Below, piece after piece: positions 1-5,366 of a DNA stretch of 5,366 nucleotides (position 1 is its first letter; each line of letters starts with the position of its first letter). The notes below the pieces were generated by a model, which saw only the letters and a list, made by a program, of their open reading frames with translations, did not search any database and had not been told where the DNA came from. The position numbers and the translations under genes are program-made. Source of the stretch: an uncultured Pirellulaceae bacterium (GTDB taxonomy: Bacteria; Planctomycetota; Planctomycetia; Pirellulales; Pirellulaceae); the NCBI GenBank assembly GCA_947258905.1, contig CAMYKF010000159.1, positions 1 through 5,366 of the forward strand. The letters are read 5' to 3'.

Positions 1-1963
1 AGATCGGCTGGGGGAAGCTCATGGTGATCGGCTGATCAATGGCCACGTCTTCCACTTCCATGGCGCGGCTATCGAAAATCATGTTGACAACAGCCCGCTC
101 GGCCAAAATCTGGATGGCTTCTGACAGCGGTGTACGGTTGAATTCGGCCTGAATCGTCTGGTTCTTCAGAGCCGACCAAATCACGCGTTCCCGTTCCGAA
201 GCGTATCCGCCCTGACCCAGATTGCTGTTGCGGATCTGTTGGATCTCTTCCCAGCGATCGGGATTCATGGTCAGCGGATTGTCTTCCCACACAGGAATCG
301 TCATGGATTCGTCGCCCCGCAACATGGCGCCCACAAAGTCGTCGGCTTTCTGTTCGCGAATGCGTTCGTACTCGGCGTTGTTGGCCATCATCCTGGATTT
401 TTCGACCATCAACTTGACGACATCCATTTCGGGAGCAAGTTCGTTGGCCTGACGGGCCAGATACTCGGCTTCCTCAAAACGCTGTTCATCAAGGAGACGG
501 TTGAAGTCGTTGACCAGAGCCTGAATCTTGCGTTCCACGTCGTCGCGGTTCTGGCGATCGAATTCGACCTCCTGACGACGCTGGCGGTTCATTTCATCGT
601 TTTCGATTTCGCCGAGGTTTTGCTCGATGAAGCGTTCCATTTCGGCGATTTCCCGCTCGACGACGGCCACCAGCTGTGACTTGCCGGCGGCGTCCAGATC
701 CGAATTCTGGATGTTATCGCGAACCAGTCGCATGTGGTTCAGAGCACCACGGGGGTTGCGTTGTTCGACCATGCGTTCGGCAACGGCCCGTTGACGCAGC
801 ACGTCCGAGAACATCTGGCGACGCAGGTCATCGTCGACGGCGGAAGTCTGTTCCACTTCGTCAAAACTGGCGTTCATGGAATTCTCGGAGGCATCCTCGG
901 ACGAATCGGCGTCGGCGCTGATCTGCAACTGCGTAAGCTTTTCCTGCAGGTCCTGGCGGGTTGCCGGATCCAGCTGGTCACGGTATTGCCAGGCCATACG
1001 GAAATACTCCAGGGCACCGGCCGCATCATCATGCGTCAGGGCGCTCATGCCCGAATCGTAGAGGCGACGTCCGCGAACATCATTGAAGCGGTTGTTCTCC
1101 GCCTCGCCGGCGTCTTCGCCGCCGACCTGCATGTTGCGAGTCGTATCCAGTTCGGGGTAATAGTCGGCTTGCTGCACCACGGTACCACCGGGATTGTCAA
1201 AGCCGGCCTGGGCAATGTCCTGTTGCTGCTGGCGAGCCTGCTGGATTTTCAGTTCCAGTTCCCAGGGAAGGATGGTTCCTTGTTCGAAGGCACTGTCGGC
1301 CAGGTCGAACGCCTTGACCTGAGCGATCAGTTGCTCGGACAGTTCCAGTTGCCCCCGGTCAAATGCCAGTTGGGCTTGCGAGAGGATGCTGTCCGCCTGC
1401 CGCCGGGCGTCACTGATGTTGCCGGCGGGCTGATTGGCCGCGGAACGCAGCTGCTGCAAACGGCCCTGCATGAATGCGGGACTCAGTCCGTTGGTGTCCC
1501 AGGTGACGTCAAAGTCGCCGGCCAGATTAATCAGCGATTGCGCCGTAACGAAATCGCGATACTCCAGCAAACGATCTGCTTGTTCCAGCAGAAACAGAGC
1601 AGCGCCCTGATTGTAGCTCTGCAGGTCACCACTGGAATTCATGGCCGTCAATTCGGTATGGCGATTGATCATCGCCTCGACTTTCGCCGGTGTATCCGAC
1701 GTCATCGAGGAGTCAATCGGCAATTGGCGGGCCGACTCCACCAGGCTGCGCGCCCGGGCGAGTTCGCCGCCGGCCAGGGCCCGACGCGCCTTGAGCAACG
1801 CTTCCCAGCCGTTGGTGATCGAGGTGTTTTGAGGCGCGGTGAACGAGCCTCCCGAACCATTGTCCGTTTGCGCGTGCAGTTGCCAGGTGCAACTCACCGC
1901 AAATACCAGGGTTAACCCGGCGACTGAAAACGTTGTCAGTACTTTCTTCGAGGAGGCTTTCAA
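1..1963 (-). CDS. Secretin (GspD/PilQ type) with long TPR-like N-terminal extension; partial, C-terminus beyond left edge
   Basis: Secretins form the outer-membrane channel of type II secretion and type IV pilus machines. I translated 654 codons from TTG at 1963; the frame stays open to base 1. TTG is chosen because an AAAAGGAG ribosome site lies 7 nt upstream and a signal peptide starts at once: residues 1-7 are basic, 8-24 hydrophobic, with likely cleavage near LHA|Q at residue 31. Residues about 52-580 are helical and rich in Ala, Gln and Glu, with TPR-like pieces (LLKARRALAGGELARARSLV from 56; GMSALTHDDAAGALEYFRMA from 305; LLDEQRFEEAEYLARQANEL from 490) and acidic linkers (351-379). Residues about 598-654 match the secretin/TonB short N-terminal domain (QAEFNRTPLSEAIQILAERA, then VNMIFDSRAM and DQPITMSF). 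The N1-N3 and pore domains would lie off-window. The extension is far longer than in classical GspD or PilQ, where N0 follows the signal peptide closely. The gene follows a terminator and probably has its own promoter. An STN-containing receptor is possible but less likely given the neighbours. Confidence 0.82.
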   Translation of the reverse strand, partial: MKASSKKVLTTFSVAGLTLVFAVSCTWQLHAQTDNGSGGSFTAPQNTSITNGWEALLKARRALAGGELARARSLVESARQLPIDSSMTSDTPAKVEAMINRHTELTAMNSSGDLQSYNQGAALFLLEQADRLLEYRDFVTAQSLINLAGDFDVTWDTNGLSPAFMQGRLQQLRSAANQPAGNISDARRQADSILSQAQLAFDRGQLELSEQLIAQVKAFDLADSAFEQGTILPWELELKIQQARQQQQDIAQAGFDNPGGTVVQQADYYPELDTTRNMQVGGEDAGEAENNRFNDVRGRRLYDSGMSALTHDDAAGALEYFRMAWQYRDQLDPATRQDLQEKLTQLQISADADSSEDASENSMNASFDEVEQTSAVDDDLRRQMFSDVLRQRAVAERMVEQRNPRGALNHMRLVRDNIQNSDLDAAGKSQLVAVVEREIAEMERFIEQNLGEIENDEMNRQRRQEVEFDRQNRDDVERKIQALVNDFNRLLDEQRFEEAEYLARQANELAPEMDVVKLMVEKSRMMANNAEYERIREQKADDFVGAMLRGDESMTIPVWEDNPLTMNPDRWEEIQQIRNSNLGQGGYASERERVIWSALKNQTIQAEFNRTPLSEAIQILAERAVVNMIFDSRAMEVEDVAIDQPITMSFPQPI
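1871..1963 (-). other. Signal peptide of the secretin gene (residues 1-31)
   Basis: The first 31 codons give a Lys-rich n-region (MKASSKK), a 17-residue hydrophobic core (VLTTFSVAGLTLVFAVS) and a polar c-region ending LHA before QTDNGSGG. This fits Sec export and signal peptidase I cleavage after Ala31. Cys25 in AVSC weakly resembles a lipobox, so a lipoprotein form is a minor alternative. The secretin is thus exported to the periplasm and outer membrane. Confidence 0.75.
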
Positions 1964-1970
1964 CGCAACA

Positions 1971-1978
1971 CTCCTTTT
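1971..1978 (-). promoter_or_regulatory. Shine-Dalgarno site that fixes the TTG start of the secretin gene
   Basis: Minus-strand AAAAGGAG ends 7 nt before TTG at 1963. No ATG or GTG sits at suitable spacing. The nearest in-frame alternative, GTG at 2023, would add 20 residues before the signal peptide, so TTG is preferred. Confidence 0.75.
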
Positions 1979-2075
1979 GCGAGATGCTCGAATTGATTTG
2001 TTGTACGTAAAATGTTGAACCACCTGCCGCCCTTCGGCGTATCACCGAAGTCACTGACAACGCGAGTTCGTCAAA

Positions 2076-2094
2076 CGCGAAAATCCGTTTCGCG
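2076..2094 (-). other. Leader hairpin, 7-bp perfect stem
   Basis: CGCGAAA at 2076-2082 pairs with TTTCGCG at 2088-2094 around a 5-base loop, about 113-131 bases upstream of the secretin start. No T-run follows it on the minus strand, so it is not a standard terminator. Its function is unknown. Confidence 0.4.
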
Positions 2095-2123
2095 ATTTGC
2101 TGATGGGCCTGAATCGGCGTCAT

Positions 2124-2143
2124 CCGTTTGCCGTGTGCAACGG
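2124..2143 (-). other. Leader hairpin with one bulge
   Basis: CCGTTTGC at 2124-2131 pairs with GCAACGG at 2137-2143 with one unpaired base and a 5-base loop. It lies inside the predicted 5' leader of the secretin gene. The same ATCCGTTT octamer occurs at 2122-2129 and again at 2083-2090, in the other hairpin. It could be RNA structure or a protein-binding site, and it could be chance. Confidence 0.3.
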
Positions 2144-2197
2144 CCGCAACGGGTGATACTGATCCAGCAATGTCTGTCCGGGGAGATAGACGGGCGG

Positions 2198-2227
2198 ATA
2201 ATTAGAAGGGCTTCGCCGGGGCGTCAA
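2198..2227 (-). promoter_or_regulatory. Candidate sigma-70-type promoter for the secretin gene
   Basis: On the minus strand, TTGACG (2227-2222, 5 of 6 to the consensus) is followed after 18 bases by AATTAT (2203-2198, 4 of 6), in an otherwise GC-rich stretch. An 8-T tract lies at 2256-2249, upstream of the -35 box. The predicted start of transcription is near 2190, giving a leader of about 225 nt. The promoter sits just downstream of a terminator, where a promoter for the secretin would be needed. Confidence 0.45.
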
Positions 2228-2357
2228 CGGCAGATTGTGCAAATGCAGAAAAAAAACCTGGCCGCTAGCGATTTAACCTGCCACGCCACGGCCTGCCCCG
2301 GCGAGCGCATTGCGGCTCGGCGGTGCGTACCCCTGATCAGGCGACCGAAAACGCGAC

Positions 2358-2391
2358 AAAAAAACCGCCAGCAGGAAATGGCTGGCGGTTT
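2358..2391 (-). terminator. Strong intrinsic terminator after the FN3-like membrane protein gene
   Basis: AAACCGCCAGC at 2362-2372 is the exact inverse complement of GCTGGCGGTTT at 2381-2391, giving an 11-bp perfect stem with an 8-base loop. Read on the minus strand the hairpin is followed by an uninterrupted run of seven T (2364-2358, overlapping the stem base). It begins 26 bases past the TAG stop at 2418, so it ends the transcript carrying the two upstream genes and separates them from the secretin gene. Confidence 0.9.
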
Positions 2392-2417
2392 CGGATTTTC
2401 AGCTGCTATCGGTTTCG

Positions 2418-4427
2418 CTAGTTGGAACCGCCGTCATCATCTTCGTCATCGTCGTCGCCGCGACGTCGCTTGCGAGCGTCGTCCAGTGCCAACTCGTTGT
2501 CTTCACTAATGAAGTTGGAGTGACGGTAGGACGTCTCGTCCTCAATGTCGTTGCGTACCATGATGCGACCGTTGCGATCCATGATGAGGATTTCACCGGG
2601 CTTGTAGAACGTATCCCTGGAACGGAACGATTGTCGTTCGCCGCCAATGATATCCAGCAGCACGGCATCGGAGCGGAAGTACCGGCCCGTTTTATCGCCC
2701 CGTGTATTGACCGATTCGTAGATTTCCTTGATCTGCCATGTGATGGGATGCAGCATGTGCGTCACGGCATCGAAGTTGATCAGGGAGCCCCGCATGGCGT
2801 CATTCTGTGCTGGCACAAACACGTCCAGGTCGTTTTGAAAACTGTTCACCACGACCGTGGCTGATGGTTCATCGCGGGCGAAATAGCTGTTCAGCTCGTC
2901 AAATCGCACGATGGCAGGCGGATCGACGGGACCGGCGACGAATGTTTCGAAGCCTTTGGTGATACGAACCGGTGTGGCCGATTCAGCCCATTCGGTGGGA
3001 CGACCGTATTTGAACTTGTCCCGATCTTCCTTCATGTCCACGGGGATATCGGCATTTTCGGTATTTAGCCGTGCGCGAACGGTTCCGGAGAGGTCCAGTT
3101 CCGAAAGCGGTAATTTTTCTTTCTGGATGTCACGCTTGTTTCCGCCGCCGCCCTGCGGGGGACCATCGGCGGCCTGACCGCCACCGAGTCCCAGTTTGCC
3201 GCGGCCGTCGCTGTCGGACTTGGCGGAACCCAATTCGGCGTTGACGGCTTCCGGGTTGTTGGGGTCCTTGACCCACGCGCGAACGCGGTAGTAATAGGTC
3301 TCGCCAACTTCCTTGTATTCGAGGTCGTAGAAACGAATCAGGCGTACCGGAGCCGCTTTTTCCTCGTCTTCCATATCGGCCGGCGCGGGCGACGATTCGC
3401 CTTCATCGTCATTGCCGGGATCATCACCGGATGGCCGACGCGGAGCAAACGGGTCCGAATCATCTTGCCTGGGATCGTCTTCTGATTCCCGGTTGCGGCG
3501 TTGTTGTTGTTGCTGGGTACGGGCATCGTCAGCGGCGACATCCCGCATGGGGATGCCATCGACGATCGAGAATTCACGGTAATCCAGTCCCAGAAAGGGA
3601 GGGATGGGCATGGCGATCTTGTCACTGACGTATTCGTCGTCGCCCAATTCCTTGGCAGCCGGCGCCAGCTTGCCGCTGATTTCGTAGACATGGGCGGTGA
3701 TTGGCGCCCAGTCGCCGTCTTCGGTGCGGCGTTCCACTTCGATGAAGACATATTCCGGTTGGTCCCGCACGGGGTCATATCCGCGCTGGTACTGGAAGGT
3801 CTCACGATAGAGTTCGTGTTGTTTTTCATAGTCGACCAGTGCCATACCGACCACGGCATCGACGGTTGCCAGGCGAGCGCCTTCGGACAGCCCGTTTTTC
3901 TCCGGTCGATAGACAAACATCTCGTTTCGTTGATCGACGGGGAATGTCAGGACGTCGGACGTGGGCAGCGAATCGATGGTCAGGATGGCCGTGGGGTCCC
4001 CGCCTTCGCGGGGCGGCAGGGCCACCTGGGCGCGGATATGGCGAACCTGCAATGTGTGGGGTTTCAGCAGAGGCGGATCGGTCCGCGGTTCACGGGTGAG
4101 GACCGCGGTGCCGTACAGGTGCCGGTACTGATAGGCGTCCGGGTCAACCGGATCGGCATTGCGAATCCGGTCCACAGCTTCGGTATCGGCCGGCCGGTGT
4201 TCAGACAGCGTGGACCAGTGGCCCTCATCGTGAATGTAGGTATTGGCCTGTTTGGTTTTATCCAGCATGGCCTGCGGAGTGATGGCGTCGTAGGTGGGCG
4301 TTTTGAATCCCATCCAGAAGAACATAAGAATCAGGATGCAGGCGATGCCAAAGATGATTTTTTCGGTGTGCCGAAAAAAGAAATCCTTGATGCCATCCTT
4401 GCTGAGATTGATGTTTGGTTTTTTCAT
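2418..4427 (-). CDS. Membrane-anchored periplasmic protein of pilus/secretion cluster, FN3-like segments (Amuc_1099 position)
   Basis: This complete gene runs from ATG at 4427 to TAG and encodes 669 residues. A short basic cytoplasmic N-terminus precedes one transmembrane helix (about 24-41, IIFGIACILILMFFWMGF), leaving the rest in the periplasm. Residues 225-243 (EYVFIEVERRTEDGDWAPI) and 361-387 (containing GETYYYRVRAWV) resemble strands of fibronectin type III domains, and TEWAESATPV at 478 resembles a final FN3 strand. Between them lie a Gln/acidic linker (about 302-358) and a Gly-rich insert (393-435) holding SDGRGKLGLGG at 406-416. Residues about 585-625 (SDAVLLDIIGGE, YKPGEILIMDRNGRIMVRN) recall the small beta domain of PilP/GspC, which docks on secretins; this is inference. 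The tail is RKRRR followed by an Asp/Glu run. Upstream spacing to the neighbour is 101 bases with no terminator, so cotranscription is likely. No strong Shine-Dalgarno precedes the ATG. The gene family is not named with certainty. Confidence 0.85.
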   Translation of the reverse strand: MKKPNINLSKDGIKDFFFRHTEKIIFGIACILILMFFWMGFKTPTYDAITPQAMLDKTKQANTYIHDEGHWSTLSEHRPADTEAVDRIRNADPVDPDAYQYRHLYGTAVLTREPRTDPPLLKPHTLQVRHIRAQVALPPREGGDPTAILTIDSLPTSDVLTFPVDQRNEMFVYRPEKNGLSEGARLATVDAVVGMALVDYEKQHELYRETFQYQRGYDPVRDQPEYVFIEVERRTEDGDWAPITAHVYEISGKLAPAAKELGDDEYVSDKIAMPIPPFLGLDYREFSIVDGIPMRDVAADDARTQQQQQRRNRESEDDPRQDDSDPFAPRRPSGDDPGNDDEGESSPAPADMEDEEKAAPVRLIRFYDLEYKEVGETYYYRVRAWVKDPNNPEAVNAELGSAKSDSDGRGKLGLGGGQAADGPPQGGGGNKRDIQKEKLPLSELDLSGTVRARLNTENADIPVDMKEDRDKFKYGRPTEWAESATPVRITKGFETFVAGPVDPPAIVRFDELNSYFARDEPSATVVVNSFQNDLDVFVPAQNDAMRGSLINFDAVTHMLHPITWQIKEIYESVNTRGDKTGRYFRSDAVLLDIIGGERQSFRSRDTFYKPGEILIMDRNGRIMVRNDIEDETSYRHSNFISEDNELALDDARKRRRGDDDDEDDDGGSN
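3178..3212 (-). repeat. Copy 1 of shared motif DNA encoding SDGRGKLGLGG
   Basis: This 35-base stretch inside the FN3-like membrane protein gene matches 4761-4795 at 31 of 35 positions in the same orientation. All four differences fall at third codon positions and leave the peptide unchanged. It encodes residues 406-416, inside a Gly-rich insert after the YYYRVRAWV strand. Confidence 0.85.
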
Positions 4428-4528
4428 AGCCGTAACTCGATTATTGGGTGATCTGGTTCGCTGCCACGAGGGAAATGGAAGAACCTGAGTACGCTGTCCT
4501 TGTTGATGGTTTAGGGAATGGTAGTGGA
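4428..4528. other. Short intergenic spacer within the probable operon
   Basis: The 101 bases between the Amuc_1100-like gene and the FN3-like gene show no hairpin with a T-run and no clear promoter hexamers on the minus strand. The ATG at 4427 is preceded by TCGAGTTACGGCT, a poor ribosome site. The simplest reading is a cotranscribed spacer. Confidence 0.5.
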
Positions 4529-5366
4529 TTACTGGCCAGCATCAGGCTGACTGGCAGGGTTTTGAGCCAGGTCCTGATCGGCACCTTCGGGTAACAGCAG
4601 TTGGCGGTTAACCGGATTGTAAATCTTGATGATTCCGATGAATTCGATTTCGATGTCGAAGTTGCGTCGTTGTTCGGGGATGAACTCCGCATCTGCACCG
4701 CCGCCGCCACCGGAGCCGCTGCCGGGGGCGTCTGCCATCTGGCCGGGACCGCCCGGACCACCACCGCCGAGGCCCAGTTTGCCGCGCCCGTCGCTGCTGC
4801 TCTCCGACGATTTCGATGCTTTCATGTTCACGCCTTCATTGGGCTTATGCCGGTTGACGCGGACCGAGCGGATTTCAAAGGCAAACGGCGAATTGGCGGC
4901 CGCTGCCAGGAAATCGTTGATGCGGCGTTCATCCATTCTGACGGCGACTCGCACCGGCACCCGTTTGGCGACTGCCAGATAGGACTGTTCGGTCAGCTTG
5001 TCCGAGGTAACAGCCAGGGTAATCTCCTGTTCGCTGAGCTGGGTGAAGTCACGGTTGACATACCGGCCGTGGAACGGCGAATTGGAAGCAGCCGGGTTGA
5101 ACTGGGCTCCCCGAGCTGTGGATTTGGCGGCCGGCCGGGACATCTTGCGTTTGCGTTTGCGACCCTGCAATCCCTGGCTTTTCTGCTGGCCTGCAGCGAC
5201 AGCACTGCCGGCAGGTACTTTCCAGGTCAAATCCTCAATGCTGCCGAGCTGGCCGATTCCCTGGATGGCTTCCTGACCCACCAATATATGATCGATGCGT
5301 TCGATCGGTGCCAGGTCATTGGCGTTATAGCCATCATTGACCTCGGCAATCACGTCCAGCAGGCCC
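4529..5366 (-). CDS. Amuc_1100/PilO-like pilus alignment protein; partial, N-terminus beyond right edge
   Basis: The frame is open from the right edge to TAA at 4531-4529, giving 278 complete codons. A GTG at 5353 lies in frame but has open sequence upstream, so the true start is off-window and the usual N-terminal membrane helix is not seen. Fragment residues 68-75 are strongly basic (GRKRKRKM) within an Ala/Gln linker. Residues 136-172 form an alpha/beta unit (VPVRVAVRMDERRINDFLAA, then PFAFEIRSVRVNR). A Gly/Ser/Pro-rich linker with SDGRGKLGLGG at 191-201 follows, and a last strand, FDIEIEFIGIIKIYNPVNRQ, begins at 236. This order (ferredoxin-like unit ending in IRxVRVNR, low-complexity linker, closing beta strand with an Asn-Pro turn) matches my recollection of Akkermansia Amuc_1100, itself compared to PilO/PilN-type periplasmic proteins. 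The role inferred is bridging inner membrane and secretin. Pairwise identity to known members is probably low. Confidence 0.7.
   Translation of the reverse strand, partial: GLLDVIAEVNDGYNANDLAPIERIDHILVGQEAIQGIGQLGSIEDLTWKVPAGSAVAAGQQKSQGLQGRKRKRKMSRPAAKSTARGAQFNPAASNSPFHGRYVNRDFTQLSEQEITLAVTSDKLTEQSYLAVAKRVPVRVAVRMDERRINDFLAAAANSPFAFEIRSVRVNRHKPNEGVNMKASKSSESSSDGRGKLGLGGGGPGGPGQMADAPGSGSGGGGGADAEFIPEQRRNFDIEIEFIGIIKIYNPVNRQLLLPEGADQDLAQNPASQPDAGQ
4761..4795 (-). repeat. Copy 2 of shared motif DNA encoding SDGRGKLGLGG
   Basis: This is the partner of the stretch at 3178-3212, in the same orientation, with 31 of 35 bases identical and only synonymous differences. It lies in the Gly/Pro/Ser-rich linker of the Amuc_1100-like protein, between its alpha/beta unit and its last beta strand. 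Confidence 0.85.

Larger units (their letters stand above)
1964..2417. other. Intergenic region between the two complete-ended genes: terminator, candidate promoter, structured leader
   Basis: This 454-base stretch has no convincing gene on either strand. In the minus-strand direction it holds the terminator of the upstream gene (2391-2358), a GC-rich stretch (about 2340-2262) in which I see nothing, an 8-T tract (2256-2249), a candidate sigma-70-like promoter (2227-2198), two small hairpins in the predicted leader (2143-2124 and 2094-2076) and the ribosome site of the secretin gene (1978-1971). An open frame at 2012-2509 on the plus strand crosses the terminator and runs antisense into the upstream gene. 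It has Arg-rich, incoherent content, so I do not call it. Confidence 0.6.

Noticed and set aside
734..1915. A 393-codon open frame on the plus strand
   Set aside because: It is exactly antisense to the secretin gene, which has a signal peptide, ribosome site and family domain. The plus-strand translation has no recognisable domain, and long antisense frames are common in GC-rich genes.
2021..2023. Alternative GTG start for the secretin gene
   Set aside because: It is in frame with no stop between, but it lacks a good ribosome site and would bury the signal peptide 20 residues from the N-terminus.
2050..2058. Palindrome GTCACTGAC as an operator
   Set aside because: Four-base half-sites around one base are expected by chance in a region of this length, and there is no second copy.
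2249..2280. Second terminator at the 8-T tract on the minus strand
   Set aside because: The only stem before the T-run is TGGC/GCCA with a 17-base loop, which is too weak. The tract may instead matter as an upstream AT element of the promoter.
2012..2509. A 165-codon plus-strand frame filling the intergenic region
   Set aside because: It crosses the terminator and overlaps the end of the neighbouring gene. It has Arg-rich composition with no domain and no clear ribosome site.
3501..4451. A 316-codon open frame on the plus strand
   Set aside because: It is antisense to the membrane-anchored 669-residue gene, whose transmembrane helix and FN3-like segments are coherent. The antisense product looks random.
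4441..4764. A 107-codon minus-strand frame overlapping the Amuc_1100-like gene end
   Set aside because: It is a shifted frame of the same strand. The true frame keeps the conserved beta strand ending IYNPVNRQ, while this one gives Ser/Thr/Pro-rich noise.

Overview
The window reads as bacterial chromosome, roughly 55-60% GC, with every supportable gene on the minus strand. Protein architecture points to the PVC superphylum, most likely a planctomycete. The signs are a secretin with a very long helical, TPR-like N-terminal extension, FN3-like segments in an inner-membrane-anchored partner, and a neighbour that resembles Amuc_1100 of Akkermansia. This placement is inference from recognition; no database search was possible.

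Layout in the direction of transcription (right to left): (1) 5366-4529 is the C-terminal 278 codons of a protein that begins off the right edge and resembles Amuc_1100/PilO-type pilus alignment proteins. (2) A 101-base gap at 4528-4428 has no terminator. (3) 4427-2418 is a complete 669-residue membrane-anchored protein with FN3-like pieces, a low-complexity insert and a possible PilP/GspC-like C-terminal domain. (4) A strong intrinsic terminator lies at 2391-2358. (5) A 454-base intergenic region contains that terminator, a candidate promoter and a roughly 225-nt structured leader. (6) From 1963 leftwards runs the first 654 codons of a secretin (GspD/PilQ family) with a TTG start, a signal peptide, about 565 residues of helical repeat-like sequence, and the start of the secretin/TonB short N-terminal domain at the left edge.

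Together the three genes look like the envelope-spanning part of a type IV pilus or type II secretion-like machine: two proteins bridging inner membrane and periplasm, followed by the outer-membrane secretin. The order Amuc_1100-like, membrane-anchored partner, secretin matches my recollection of the Akkermansia Amuc_1098-1102 cluster. The terminator suggests the secretin is transcribed separately from the two bridge proteins.

The most unusual signal is an 11-residue peptide, SDGRGKLGLGG, present in both bridge proteins inside Gly-rich linkers. The two encoding 35-base stretches differ at four positions, all of them synonymous. I see no mobile elements, CRISPR arrays, tRNA or rRNA genes.
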